This document shows positions 1 through 8,693 of a stretch of DNA of 64,000 nucleotides, piece by piece (within the stretch, counting starts at the first letter, position 1; each line of letters opens with the position of its first letter). The notes beneath the pieces are model-generated. The model searched no databases, had not been told where the DNA came from, and was given only the letters and a program-made list of their open reading frames with translations. This stretch comes from Arthrobacter sp. AZCC_0090 (GTDB lineage Bacteria; Actinomycetota; Actinomycetes; Actinomycetales; Micrococcaceae), in assembly GCF_014207375.1 (NCBI RefSeq), contig NZ_JACHEE010000007.1, positions 62,001-126,000 on the forward strand, written 5' to 3'. The translations under genes and the position numbers were made by a program.

Positions 1-1040
1 GGGATGACGACCGTCGCGTCCTCCGGTTGTAAGTTCTTAAGGAGGCGTGCCTGCTGAAGAACGTGCAGCTTGCCGAGCGCCCCGCCGAATTTCCTGACAG
101 CGTTCTTGGCGGGTCCGGCGACACCGGAAGCGAAAGAGAGGCCGGCTACGAGCAGGAAAATGCCGTAGGTCAGGATCGAGTACTGTTCAAAAGCCGAACT
201 CTGGAGGGGACCGAGCACCAGGATGGCCGATCCCACGGCAGCGCCCCACACCGAGGAGGTCCCACCCACAACGGCGGCGGCAAGGACCGCGATTGCCAGG
301 TTGAGGGTGAACGCCTCGGGCGAAATGAAACCCACGAGGTAGGCGTACAGCGTTCCCGCCGCCCCGGCCGGGAGACTGCCGATCAGGTAGGTGCGGATCC
401 GCATCTTGTAGGGTGAGAGGCCAACCGACTGGGTGAGCTGCCGGCTCTCGCGCAGGACGAGCAGGGCACGGCCATAACGGGAATCCACGAAGTTGCGCAT
501 CCCGAGCAGCCACAGGAGGGTAATCGCACCGGCCAGCAGGTAAAACCCCGTGAATTTCAGTGGAAACCCGAAAATGGTCGGATTGAAGATGCCCGAGAGG
601 CCCTGCCGCCCGCCGGTCAAGTCGGTGGCGAGCACCACGACCCGAGGGATGAGGAGGACGACAAACAGAGAGGTGATGGCCAGCGACCAGCTGCTCAGCC
701 GAAGACCGGGAGCACCTGAGATCAGGCCCACAACTGCGGCCGCGGCTGCCGAGCAGACCAGGGCGACGAGGATGTCGTCGACGCCGTTGTTGGCCAGGAT
801 CGCCGTCACGTACGCCCCGGTGGCGAACATGGCCACATGGCCGAGGGCCAGATCACCGGAAAAACCGAAGGTTAGGTTGAGTCCGGAGACGATCAGGGTA
901 TAGACCATGATCATGACGACCTGGCGCTGCTGATACTGGCCGAAGAAGGCCAGCGGAACGAGGATCGCCAGGAGCGCTATAACTATCGGCAGCACGCTTG
1001 GTGCACGGCTGATCCATCCGGCTATCCGCTGGAACCTCAT
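1..1040 (-). CDS. LIV-type ABC transporter permease (LivM-like), 3' end beyond window
   Basis: Reading leftward from an ATG at 1038-1040 the frame stays open to base 1, so the C-terminus is outside the window. The protein starts MRFQRIAGWISRAPSV and shows many hydrophobic helices, with the LivM-typical stretch FGFSGDLALGHVAMFATGAY and, later, GGTSSVWGAAVGS. About 346 codons are already visible, slightly more than a usual LivM, so a C-terminal tail or a fused ATPase domain is possible. It begins 19 bases after the stop of the LivH-like gene, consistent with a permease pair in the inner membrane. The partner substrate-binding gene is upstream; ATPase genes would be expected to the left of the window. 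Confidence 0.85.
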   Translation of the reverse strand, partial: MRFQRIAGWISRAPSVLPIVIALLAILVPLAFFGQYQQRQVVMIMVYTLIVSGLNLTFGFSGDLALGHVAMFATGAYVTAILANNGVDDILVALVCSAAAAAVVGLISGAPGLRLSSWSLAITSLFVVLLIPRVVVLATDLTGGRQGLSGIFNPTIFGFPLKFTGFYLLAGAITLLWLLGMRNFVDSRYGRALLVLRESRQLTQSVGLSPYKMRIRTYLIGSLPAGAAGTLYAYLVGFISPEAFTLNLAIAVLAAAVVGGTSSVWGAAVGSAILVLGPLQSSAFEQYSILTYGIFLLVAGLSFASGVAGPAKNAVRKFGGALGKLHVLQQARLLKNLQPEDATVVI

Positions 1041-1059
1041 GCTTGTGGGAAATGGTGCG

Positions 1060-1932
1060 CTAGACACTTCGAATTCTCCTGTCGCCGAGGATCCCCGTGG
1101 GTTTGATGAGCAGCACAGCCAGCAGCACGCCGTACACAACCAGGAGTTGGTATTCGCCGCCGAGGAAGAAAGCCGTGCCCATCTGCAGGGCTCCCAGGAA
1201 GAGACCGCCAAGGATGGCGCCGAGGTAGCTGCCGAAGCCGCCGAGCGCGAAGGCCACGAAACCAATCAGCACGAGTTCCGTGCCCAGGTGGTAACTGGCC
1301 TGAAGCTTTACGCCGATGAAGATGCCGCAGACTGTCAGGAGCCCCCCGGAAAGGGCGAAGGCGGTAACCGAAACCCGTCCCGAGTTCACGCCGCGCAGCA
1401 ACGCCGCTTCCTTGTCCGCGGTGACTGCCCTGCCGGACAGTCCCCAACGGGTGTACTTCGAGGCGAAGTGGAACCCCAGGGCCAACACGATCGCCAGGCT
1501 GATGAGGGTCACGTCCACTATCTGGATGCCTCCGCCGAGCCAGCTGAGGGTAGTAGATGCTCCTTCGAACGGAACGGGCAGGGCATCGCTGCCAAACAGG
1601 GCAAAGGCGACCCCTTCAATGACCACGGCCACGCCGATGGTGGTGACCAGGACGCCGTGCCTGTGCCCCCGTTTGAGCAGGGGACGGACCGCGAAGCGCT
1701 CCTCGAGGTAGCCGAGGACGGCCCCGCCGGTCCCCGCCCCGACGATCACGAGCGTCAACGTCAGCGCACTGGAATCTGCGGTGAAGACGGCGTAGCCCAG
1801 GAACGCGCCGATCATGATGAATTGGGGCGCAGCGAAGTTGAACAGGCCGTTGGAGGCCATCACGATGTTGAACCCCAGAGCCACGATGATGTAGACCGAG
1901 CCAAGTGCCAGGGCCGCCCAGACGAGAGTCAC
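1060..1932 (-). CDS. LIV-type ABC transporter permease (LivH-like)
   Basis: A 290-residue integral membrane protein with about eight hydrophobic segments. It has the family hallmarks ALGFNIVMASNGLFNFAAPQF near the N-terminus and FALGGFGSYLGAILGGLFLG near residue 230. This is the usual length for LivH (branched-chain amino acid family, BPD_transp_2). It sits between the binding-protein gene (stop at 2010) and the LivM-like gene (start 1040). Because the operon upstream encodes phenolic catabolism, the transported compound is more likely an aromatic acid than leucine; LIV-family systems commonly serve aromatic uptake. That substrate is inference. Confidence 0.88.
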   Translation of the reverse strand: MTLVWAALALGSVYIIVALGFNIVMASNGLFNFAAPQFIMIGAFLGYAVFTADSSALTLTLVIVGAGTGGAVLGYLEERFAVRPLLKRGHRHGVLVTTIGVAVVIEGVAFALFGSDALPVPFEGASTTLSWLGGGIQIVDVTLISLAIVLALGFHFASKYTRWGLSGRAVTADKEAALLRGVNSGRVSVTAFALSGGLLTVCGIFIGVKLQASYHLGTELVLIGFVAFALGGFGSYLGAILGGLFLGALQMGTAFFLGGEYQLLVVYGVLLAVLLIKPTGILGDRRIRSV

Positions 1933-2009
1933 TTTGCCACGCTCCTTAGGCGGAGGGGCGCCGACGATGCACGGCGCCCCTGACGGATGTTGTTGACGGT
2001 ACGCATTGG

Positions 2010-3233
2010 CTACTTGGCCGCTGCCTTGGTGAAGAGTCCTTCGGCGTTGCGGGCACCAGCGGGGAAGAAGACCATGTCATCGTCCGCGATCTGGATGGAG
2101 TGGTTCGCCGGGTTCAAGGCCAACTTCTCCGTCATAATCCACAACTCGGAATCCGTGGAGGAGATGCCTTCGAAGCTTTTGACGACGGCGTCCAGATCCT
2201 TGACCCCGCCGGTCTTGTCGATAGCGGCCTTGGCCAGGATGAGTGCGCTGTAGGGATAGACGTACACGTCCGGGCCCTGTTCATAGCTCGTTGTGACTCC
2301 GGTGAAGGCATCCCAGTACAGCTTGTAAGAGCCGGACTTCCTAGTCGCCTCGTCGGCCACGCCGTAGCGCATGGCGGCGAAGGTCACGTTCTGGAGTGCA
2401 GTCGGGGAGAGCCCGGCGTAGTTGTTGGTTGAGGCTGCGTCGTCCAGGTACCTGGGAACGTCCCAGCCGACCTTGTCGAAGGCACCCATGATGGCGGCAC
2501 CGGACGGCCCGAGGGCCGCGGCCACCAGCAGGGCCTCAACGCCGCTCCCCTTCAGTCTGGACAGTTCGGCCGTCGGATCCACCGAAGCCGGATCGACAAA
2601 TTCGCTCTTGATCTCGATGCCGGCCTTGGCCGTCAGCTCCTCGAGGGCCTTCAGCTTGTCCCGCCCCAGCACAGAGTCAGGGGCGATAACCCCGAGCTTC
2701 TTGACGCCGTGACCGGCGATCTTCTTGATCTGGGCCGACATGCTGTCCTTGGCCTGCACCGCGGTGTTGAATGCATAGGGGAACTTGGCACGATCGGTCG
2801 AAATCGTGCCGGCCGCTGTGCCCACGGAGAGGATCTTCTTCCGGGTCAGCAACGGCAGAAGCGCCACAGTTTCGGAGCTGACGACGCTCGGAACGACGAG
2901 GTCAGGCAAGGTGCCCTTACTCAGTTCAGACTGCAGCCGAGACACGGCCTCCGAGGGAGAGCTCGTGGTATCCACAAACGTTATTTCCACCTGCCGCCCG
3001 GCAATGCCCTTGTGGGCGTTGATGACTTCGACGGCCGCCTTGAGCGACGAAGTCACGCCGGCGCCTATCTTGGCCAACGGGCCGCTCGTAGGGACCATGG
3101 CGAGGATCGAGAACGGCTTACCGGAAGCATCATCAGTCTGACCTGCTGCATTGCCGCCGCAAGCGGTAGTTCCGAGTAGAAGGGCTGCGGCTACCGCGGT
3201 TGCCTTCACGAACTTGTTCTTGGGGTGCTTCAT
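2010..3233 (-). CDS. LIV-type ABC transporter substrate-binding lipoprotein
   Basis: A 407-residue exported lipoprotein. The N-terminus MKHPKNKFVKATAVAAALLLGTTACGG is a signal peptide with a lipobox (T-T-A-C). The mature part follows the Peripla_BP_6 pattern (ILAMVPTSGPLAKIGAGVTSSLKAAVEVIN, then LGVIAPDSVLGRDKLKAL). It would deliver substrate to the LivH/LivM-like permeases encoded directly downstream. The start is supported by a GGAGT motif just upstream. The 174-base gap to the NTF2-like gene may contain its own promoter. A TGCTAG-containing element at 3329-3343 resembles a half-site of the palindrome in front of hpaB. Confidence 0.88.
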   Translation of the reverse strand: MKHPKNKFVKATAVAAALLLGTTACGGNAAGQTDDASGKPFSILAMVPTSGPLAKIGAGVTSSLKAAVEVINAHKGIAGRQVEITFVDTTSSPSEAVSRLQSELSKGTLPDLVVPSVVSSETVALLPLLTRKKILSVGTAAGTISTDRAKFPYAFNTAVQAKDSMSAQIKKIAGHGVKKLGVIAPDSVLGRDKLKALEELTAKAGIEIKSEFVDPASVDPTAELSRLKGSGVEALLVAAALGPSGAAIMGAFDKVGWDVPRYLDDAASTNNYAGLSPTALQNVTFAAMRYGVADEATRKSGSYKLYWDAFTGVTTSYEQGPDVYVYPYSALILAKAAIDKTGGVKDLDAVVKSFEGISSTDSELWIMTEKLALNPANHSIQIADDDMVFFPAGARNAEGLFTKAAAK

Positions 3234-3328
3234 TGCGACTCCTGGAGTTATTCATCGTTGAATAGGGCCTGCGGCGCCTGGCTCGACGGGCCGATCGTGG
3301 ACCTGCCTGTATTGCTGGAATGCTGGAA

Positions 3329-3343
3329 TGCTAGACGTTTACT
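3329..3343. promoter_or_regulatory. possible regulator half-site upstream of the LIV transporter
   Basis: The 15 bases TGCTAGACGTTTACT resemble one arm of the 30-bp palindrome at 8694-8723 (TGCTAGTAGGTAAGT) and the element at 9556-9570. All three share TGCTAG followed by a similar G/T/A-rich tail. This one lies about 100 bases upstream of the binding-protein start. I propose a shared operator for the GntR regulator at 9634, but the match is to one arm only and the other arm is not evident here. Confidence 0.3.
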
Positions 3344-3407
3344 GAACGGTATCTGCTCGGCTGCGGAACTCAATAGCCGTAGCACTGTGATTATGGCGTG
3401 ACGCGGC

Positions 3408-3905
3408 TCACTCTAGGGACTGCGTCGTCCGTCCCGGCTGGGCAGCGAGCCCGGGTGAGAAGAAGACACGCTGGATGCGCCGGCGGCGGATGAGCCAGCC
3501 CTCGTCTCCGAGCGAGTATTCGTCTTCGTACTCCCCCACCATCTGGGGGGAAGTGCCGCTGAGGTCCGCCGTGTCGCTCCGGAACATCATCACGCTCAGG
3601 GTTCCACGCAGCGTGTTGTGGTCCCAGGAAAGCCGAAGGTTGGATTCAACATGGCGCGCGGTGCGGTTCGTCATCGTGACCCTGTTTCGGCCCCACTCGG
3701 CGATGTGGTCCCGCCCGAGCAGGTCCTTCGGCGGTAGGCCGATGAGTTCGCCGTCCTGCGTGTAGAGGCCAGCCAGCTCGTCCGCGCGCCCGTGGTCAAC
3801 AAGGTACGAATGTTCCGTCACGAGTTGCTGGATGGTGATCCAGATCGCCGCGTCCACGCCGCGCAATGAGCCGATTTTGAGTTCAGCGGATCCTTGGGTT
3901 CCCAC
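3408..3905 (-). CDS. NTF2-like / SnoaL-like family protein
   Basis: A 165-residue soluble protein. The pattern WITIQQLVTEHSYLVDHGRADELAGLYTQDGEL is characteristic of the NTF2-like superfamily, including SnoaL-type and ring-hydroxylating-dioxygenase small-subunit-like folds. It starts with GTG at 3905, directly abutting the TGA of the MhpD-like gene (3906-3908), so it is probably translationally coupled and belongs to the catabolic operon. No catalytic function can be assigned. In such operons these proteins may act as accessory isomerases, hydratases or small subunits; that is speculation. Confidence 0.7.
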   Translation of the reverse strand: MGTQGSAELKIGSLRGVDAAIWITIQQLVTEHSYLVDHGRADELAGLYTQDGELIGLPPKDLLGRDHIAEWGRNRVTMTNRTARHVESNLRLSWDHNTLRGTLSVMMFRSDTADLSGTSPQMVGEYEDEYSLGDEGWLIRRRRIQRVFFSPGLAAQPGRTTQSLE

Positions 3906-4700
3906 TCAAGCCTCCGACACGGTGACAGTCACGTTGCCCAGGCCGGGAATGTCCGAGCTGAACGTCGAGCCCGCTGGGAGCGGCACCATCCGACCCAGCG
4001 ACCCGGAGAGAATTACTTCGCCGGCCATCAGAGGCAGGTTCTGACGGAGTGCCGTTTCCGCCACCCACAGCAAGGCCGTCAGCGGATCCCCCATGCAGTC
4101 AGCCCCGGAGCCGGCGGTGACTTCGACCCCGTCGCGGCGGAGTATCATCGACGCTGCCGCAGGGGCGAAGTTCTCAAGGGGCAGGGCGCCGTTGCCCAGG
4201 ACGTAGTACGCACTGGAGGCGTTGTCGGCGATGGTGTCGACGATGTTGATGTCCCAGTTACGGATGCGGCTGTCCACAATTTCCAGGCAGGGCGTGGCGT
4301 AGTCGACCGCGTCCCATACGGCTTCCGGCGTGGCTTCCCGGATGTCCTTCTTGAGGACGAACGCGATCTCGGCCTCAATCCTCGGATCGATCATCGTCCC
4401 GAAGGGCACAAGCCCGTGGTTGGCGATCTCCATGTCATCCATCAGGACCCCGTAGTCCGGTTCGTCGACCCCGAACTGTGTCTGCACGACGACGTTTGTC
4501 AGGCCGATCTTCCGGCCGACCCGCCGCGCCCCGGCGCGCTCCCGGGCTTTGATGTTGATTTCCTGGACGGCATACGCGGCCTCCACGTCGATGGCTGGAA
4601 TCAATTCACGGACCGGCTCGACGGCGGTCAGCAGTTTCTGCGCTTCCGCCAGCAGCCCCGCCGCATGTTCGGTGGCGTTGGCAAGATTAGTTTCAGTCAT
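3906..4700 (-). CDS. mhpD: MhpD-like 2-hydroxypenta-2,4-dienoate hydratase
   Basis: A 264-residue protein of the 2-keto-4-pentenoate hydratase / fumarylacetoacetate-related family. It has KIGLTNVVVQTQFGVDEPDYGVLMDDM and the metal-binding acidic cluster DPRIEAEIAFVL. E. coli MhpD is about 269 residues. I start it at ATG 4698-4700 (MTETNLANATEH), which overlaps the TGA of the preceding hydrolase as ATGA; an in-frame upstream start would add an unlikely extension. It would hydrate the dienoate released by the neighbouring C-C hydrolase to a 4-hydroxy-2-oxo acid. No MhpE aldolase or MhpF dehydrogenase is visible in the window; they may lie to the left or elsewhere. Confidence 0.85.
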   Translation of the reverse strand: MTETNLANATEHAAGLLAEAQKLLTAVEPVRELIPAIDVEAAYAVQEINIKARERAGARRVGRKIGLTNVVVQTQFGVDEPDYGVLMDDMEIANHGLVPFGTMIDPRIEAEIAFVLKKDIREATPEAVWDAVDYATPCLEIVDSRIRNWDINIVDTIADNASSAYYVLGNGALPLENFAPAAASMILRRDGVEVTAGSGADCMGDPLTALLWVAETALRQNLPLMAGEVILSGSLGRMVPLPAGSTFSSDIPGLGNVTVTVSEA

Positions 4701-5554
4701 TTCGTCAAGAACTCCAGAGCGCTCGTGTTGTACAGCTCGGGCTGTTCCCACTGCGGCCAGTGGGCGGCATTTGGGATCATGAGGAACTCACCCTTGGGGA
4801 TCTTGGCCGCCATCCCCCGGCCGACGGCGTCCGGTCCTGACGGTTCTTCGGTGGTCCACACGACGAGGGCCTCGTTGGGGATGGCCGCGAACTCGGCGTC
4901 GGTAATCAGGTTGCGGCGCCGGATCTCCGGATCCTGCAGGCACAGGATGTGCCGCATCGATTCGGCGAATGCGGGCTGTGAGTAGATTGCCCTGCGGATG
5001 GCAACCAGCTCATCGGTCACGGAGGCTGGCGACGCCATCACAAGTTCCAGCCGCTCCCGGACGTTTTCTTCCGTCGGGTTGTCGACGGCGGCCTGGCTCA
5101 GCTGGCGGACCAGTGCCAGCCGAGCAGCGGGCAGCATGGTCCCCCCGGGTGCGTTCAGGATGACCTTCAGGACCCGGTCCGGGTGGGCGGCGGCGAATTT
5201 CGCGGCGATCCATCCGCCCAGAGACTCCCCGGCGATGTGGGCCTTGTCGATGCCGAAGGTATCGAGGAGCCCCAGCAGGTGCTCCGTGTAGTCGGCGATT
5301 TCCAAGTCCACCCCCGCGAGGCTTGTGTAGCCGTGTCCAGGGGAGTCGTAGGCGATCACCCGGAAATTCTTCGAGAGTGCCCTGAGGTTCCAGGCGTGGG
5401 CCTCAAGATGGCCGCTCGTTCCGGCGATGAGGACAACTGTTTCACTGCCCTGGCCTGCGGTAAGGACCCTCGTGGACCAGGGCCCGACCTGCACATACGA
5501 GATCTCATGTGGCAAGGCACCGAGTTCCTGCCAGACACTGCGTTGGGTGGTCAT
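4697..5554 (-). CDS. alpha/beta hydrolase, meta-cleavage product (C-C) hydrolase, MhpC-like
   Basis: An alpha/beta hydrolase with nucleophile motif HIAGESLGGWIA, oxyanion region LIAGTSGHLEAHAW and catalytic-His motif NAAHWPQWEQPE near the C-terminus. The likely acid is in WTTEEPSGPDA. From ATG 5554 (MTTQRSVWQELG) it is 285 residues, close to E. coli MhpC; AGGAG lies 12 bases upstream. An alternative ATG at 5581 would add nine residues but lacks a clear ribosome-binding site. Position between the extradiol dioxygenase and the hydratase implies hydrolysis of the ring-fission product. The 4-base ATGA overlap with the next gene indicates coupled translation. Confidence 0.85.
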   Translation of the reverse strand: MTTQRSVWQELGALPHEISYVQVGPWSTRVLTAGQGSETVVLIAGTSGHLEAHAWNLRALSKNFRVIAYDSPGHGYTSLAGVDLEIADYTEHLLGLLDTFGIDKAHIAGESLGGWIAAKFAAAHPDRVLKVILNAPGGTMLPAARLALVRQLSQAAVDNPTEENVRERLELVMASPASVTDELVAIRRAIYSQPAFAESMRHILCLQDPEIRRRNLITDAEFAAIPNEALVVWTTEEPSGPDAVGRGMAAKIPKGEFLMIPNAAHWPQWEQPELYNTSALEFLTK

Positions 5555-5591
5555 GGTCTTCTGAATCTCCTGAATTTGCATGGTGCGGCGC

Positions 5592-6530
5592 CTATTTCTT
5601 GCTCGCGGTGGTCAGGGAGAATCCTGTTCCCCACTCGACGATCGGCCAGTAGTGGGTGGAGGCAACGTCGTACCCGCCGGCGGCAGCCATCGCGCTGTAC
5701 GCCGCCACCCAGGTCCGGATTTCGTGTGAGGAATGGCCTCCGGCCTCCTCGAACCATTCGTTGGTCCAGGCGTCTACCTTGGTCAGTTCACCGTCTGCGA
5801 AGGTGCGGAGCACGATCGCATCGAAGTCTGGATTGATGGCCTGGGCGGTCGTGGCGCCGTCGGCGTAGGCCCGGCCGAATTCGACGATCCTTGCTTCGCG
5901 GGCCGCCCGCAACTCCGGGGAGAGATTGCGTCCGTCGATCAGTCGCTCGACGACCTCCGGGGATGCTTCCTCCAGCCGGGGAACGGGCGGATCGTGGGAA
6001 AGACCGCCGGAGCCGATGATGAGGACGCGTTTGCCCAGACCGGCGACGTGCCGACCCACCGATTCGCCGAGTTCACGGATTCGGCTCATGGGCCCCAGCG
6101 GCAGCCCGACGCAATTGATGAAGATCGGGACGATCGGGTTCGTGTAGCCCTTCCCGAAGAGGAACTCCAGCGGCTGTGAAATCCCGTGGTCCACGTGGAG
6201 TTCTTCGGACTGGGCAATGTCGATCCCGTCAGCCAGGACTGACTTCAAGAGGGACCGGGCTTCGGCACGATCGACCGGCAAGGAGCCGGCGTCGGTGCCC
6301 CAGTCCCCCACCGACGTCGCCTTCGACCCGATGCAGAACGGCGGCATCATGTCGTAGAATACGCCGTTGTAGTGGTCGGGGCCGAAAACGATGGTCAGTT
6401 GGGGGTCGAAATCCCGGATGAACGCGCGCATGCCGTCGAAGGCGGCATGGATGTCCGCGGTGGTTCCTTCGTCAGGATCCGTGATTCCAAACAGTGGTGC
6501 GTGGGACAGGGTGCACAGGGCAACAGTCAC
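5592..6530 (-). CDS. mhpB: class III extradiol ring-cleavage dioxygenase, 2,3-dihydroxyphenylpropionate 1,2-dioxygenase type
   Basis: A 312-residue LigB-superfamily protein closely following the MhpB pattern: ALCTLSHAPLFG at the N-terminus, IVFGPDHYNGVFYDMMPPFC, HVDHGISQPLEFLFG and LIIGSGGLSHDPPVP. The conserved histidines of HxPL-, DHxNG-, DHG- and GLSH-type motifs are all present, as expected for Fe(II) binding and acid-base catalysis. The reading frame extends upstream, but the start is best placed at GTG 6528-6530: a GGAAGA ribosome-binding site precedes it and the resulting length matches MhpB. It would cleave a 3-alkylcatechol-like acid next to the hydroxyls. Confidence 0.9.
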   Translation of the reverse strand: MTVALCTLSHAPLFGITDPDEGTTADIHAAFDGMRAFIRDFDPQLTIVFGPDHYNGVFYDMMPPFCIGSKATSVGDWGTDAGSLPVDRAEARSLLKSVLADGIDIAQSEELHVDHGISQPLEFLFGKGYTNPIVPIFINCVGLPLGPMSRIRELGESVGRHVAGLGKRVLIIGSGGLSHDPPVPRLEEASPEVVERLIDGRNLSPELRAAREARIVEFGRAYADGATTAQAINPDFDAIVLRTFADGELTKVDAWTNEWFEEAGGHSSHEIRTWVAAYSAMAAAGGYDVASTHYWPIVEWGTGFSLTTASKK

Positions 6531-6594
6531 GATCTTCTTCCTTTCAGAGTGCTCGGTGGCGGCCCGGCGACACTGCTGGGGCCGCCTGGCGCCG

Positions 6595-7161
6595 CTACCA
6601 GGGGGCAGAGCACAGCCATTCGTCGGGCAGGCTTGCCGGGCCGTCCGAGGGCTTGGCCTGAAGCATCTGGCCAAATTTCCCCTGCGCATAGAGCAGGGGA
6701 TCACCGTCATGAACCTCGGCACCGGCCACGGCGCCTATGACGATCAGATGGTCTCCGCCGTCGGCAATCGAGGACAGGTCACACTCGACATGACAGATCA
6801 CGCCGTCCAGACGGGGCATGCCGTGCAGCCCGGGCTGCCAGGAGACTTCGCTGAAACGGTTGGGTGCCCGGCCGGCGAAGTTGAGCGCCAGATCGGCCTG
6901 ATGGGCAGCGAGGATGTTGACCACGTAGCCGTTGCCCTCCTGGAGCCACTTGGCCATGCTCCGGTCCTTGCCAATGCAGACCAGGACGAGGGGCGGATCC
7001 AGGGACAGCGAACTGAATGCGCTCATGGTGCAGCCGGTGGGGTTACCCTCACCGTCCAGGGTCGTGATGACGGTGACCCCTGAGGCGAACTGGCCCATGG
7101 CCTGTCGCATGATCGAGGGATCTACCGGGGCGTCTACCGTGCCCACAGCCGTGGCGGTCAT
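6595..7161 (-). CDS. flavin reductase component of two-component monooxygenase (HpaC-like)
   Basis: A 188-residue flavin-reductase-like protein. It shows MRQAMGQFASGVTVITT and NPTGCTMSAFSSLSLDPPLVLVCI, the typical FMN/FAD-reductase domain start, and a later H-x-D-x-x-L region (EVHDGDPLLYAQGKFG). Start ATG at 7161 (MTATAVGTVD) lies seven bases after the hpaB-type stop. It should supply reduced flavin to the oxygenase encoded immediately upstream. Length and order (oxygenase then reductase) are standard for HpaBC systems. Confidence 0.88.
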   Translation of the reverse strand: MTATAVGTVDAPVDPSIMRQAMGQFASGVTVITTLDGEGNPTGCTMSAFSSLSLDPPLVLVCIGKDRSMAKWLQEGNGYVVNILAAHQADLALNFAGRAPNRFSEVSWQPGLHGMPRLDGVICHVECDLSSIADGGDHLIVIGAVAGAEVHDGDPLLYAQGKFGQMLQAKPSDGPASLPDEWLCSAPW

Positions 7162-7168
7162 GGCCGTC

Positions 7169-8671
7169 TCACACCCCGGCAGTCTCAAGCACGGTGCCGC
7201 GCTTGGCCGCAACGGCTTCAGCCGGAGTGCCGGAAAGCTCCAATGCGCGGTCTACGAGCCCGTAAGCGCGCGTCTTGTCGTACGCCATGTAGTTGGCGGC
7301 CAGTAAACGAACCGGGTCTCCGGCGTAGTAGCGCTCGTACTGCAGGGTGCGCTGGCCGAAGCCGTCTCCGCAGAGGTCCCACGCCAGCTTGTAGAGCCGG
7401 ACGCGTTCCTCGGCCGGGAGCCCGCCTGCGCCCTGAAGGTACTTCTCGATGTCACCGGAGATCGGGCTCAGAAAGTCCTCGGCAGACGGCATCATGAGAT
7501 AGCCGCCGGCACCCAGCGTCTGGAGGAGTTCGGCGATTTTCGGATATGACGCCGAGAGGTGCATGCGCAGGGTCTGCAATGCCCTAAGGTCCGGCCGAAC
7601 CACACCGTTCTCATCGATTTCGGGATTGCTTTCCGATGCCAGCACCAGGGCACGGCAGATCTCCGTGGCAGCGATGGCCTCGCCCAGCTTCTGCTGCACG
7701 TGCTGGAACTGGTCGATCTTCACGGTCTCGCTGAGCTTCATCGCGATGCCGGTGATGAATTCCATCTTCGTCAGGCCGCGGACCCCGGTCTGGTGGCCAG
7801 TGTGCTGGCGCAGATTGGAGTCGATGTACAGGGCGTTGGAGAGTTCGACGTTGTTGTGGACGAAGACCCGGTCCCAGGGAACGAGCACGTCATCGAACAC
7901 CAGGAGCGAATCGGCTTCTTCGAAGTTGGAGGACAACGGGTGGTCGAAGCTGTTCCGGGTGCCGTCGTCGAACGGTTCGCGGGTGATGAGACGCAGCCCG
8001 GGAGAATCAATCGGGATGGCGAAGACGGTGCAGTAGCGCTCATCGCCGGGCTTGAGGCCGGGCGCGTTGTAGACGAGCAGTTCATCGGCCACCGGGGCAA
8101 GCGTTGCCAGCATCCGTGCGCCCCGCATGATGAGACCTTCTTCGGTCTCGCGGACGACACCCATGTGCAGGAATTCCTCCTTCTGCTGGGAGCTCGGCCT
8201 GGTCCGGTCAGTTTGCGGAGCCAGCAGGGCGTGGGTAAGGAAGAGGTCGTTTTCGCGGATGTACTCGTAATAGCGCACGATGTTCTCGCCGTACTGCACG
8301 CCGCCGCGGGCAAAGACCTCCGGCGCCTGGGCCAGCGCCATAAGGGAGGTGTTCAGGAAGTCGGGTGAGCGGCCCATGAGGCCGAAGGTTGCGTCTGCAA
8401 CGATCTGGAAGGCTTCGCGGCGGGCCTCCAGGTCGGCCTGTGAACGCGGTGGGATGAACGACACCGGGGTACGAACGCCCTCGTGGTCGCGAGTGAGAAT
8501 GTCACGGGTAGCGGCCTCGTGCTGCATGTCGTAGATCTTCGCGATCTGGGCGATCGGCCCTTTCAACGCAGGGTGCTCGGTCACATCGTTAACGCGCACT
8601 CCCTTCAGCCAGACCTCGCGGGGCGTGTTCTTAAGATGTGCGATGTACTCTGCACCCGTCCGAATAGTCAT
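7169..8671 (-). CDS. hpaB: HpaB-family FADH2-dependent phenol ortho-hydroxylase (oxygenase component)
   Basis: A 500-residue member of the 4-hydroxyphenylacetate 3-hydroxylase family. Signature pieces are TGAEYIAHLKN, REVWLKGVRVNDVTEHPA, NDLFLTHALLAPQTDR, NSFDHPLSSNFEEADSLLVFDDVLVPWDRVFVH and the C-terminal GAGGYLMMPS. It would hydroxylate a phenolic substrate to the catechol using reduced flavin and O2. ATG 8671 is preceded by GAGGAGAATC, a strong ribosome-binding site, and is preferred over an ATG four codons upstream. The pairing with an MhpB-type dioxygenase, not HpaD, suggests the substrate is a phenylpropanoid-type or other hydroxyaryl acid, not 4-hydroxyphenylacetate. A 30-bp palindrome lies 22 bases upstream. 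Confidence 0.9.
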   Translation of the reverse strand: MTIRTGAEYIAHLKNTPREVWLKGVRVNDVTEHPALKGPIAQIAKIYDMQHEAATRDILTRDHEGVRTPVSFIPPRSQADLEARREAFQIVADATFGLMGRSPDFLNTSLMALAQAPEVFARGGVQYGENIVRYYEYIRENDLFLTHALLAPQTDRTRPSSQQKEEFLHMGVVRETEEGLIMRGARMLATLAPVADELLVYNAPGLKPGDERYCTVFAIPIDSPGLRLITREPFDDGTRNSFDHPLSSNFEEADSLLVFDDVLVPWDRVFVHNNVELSNALYIDSNLRQHTGHQTGVRGLTKMEFITGIAMKLSETVKIDQFQHVQQKLGEAIAATEICRALVLASESNPEIDENGVVRPDLRALQTLRMHLSASYPKIAELLQTLGAGGYLMMPSAEDFLSPISGDIEKYLQGAGGLPAEERVRLYKLAWDLCGDGFGQRTLQYERYYAGDPVRLLAANYMAYDKTRAYGLVDRALELSGTPAEAVAAKRGTVLETAGV

Positions 8672-8693
8672 GATTCTCCTCATTGAGTGGATA

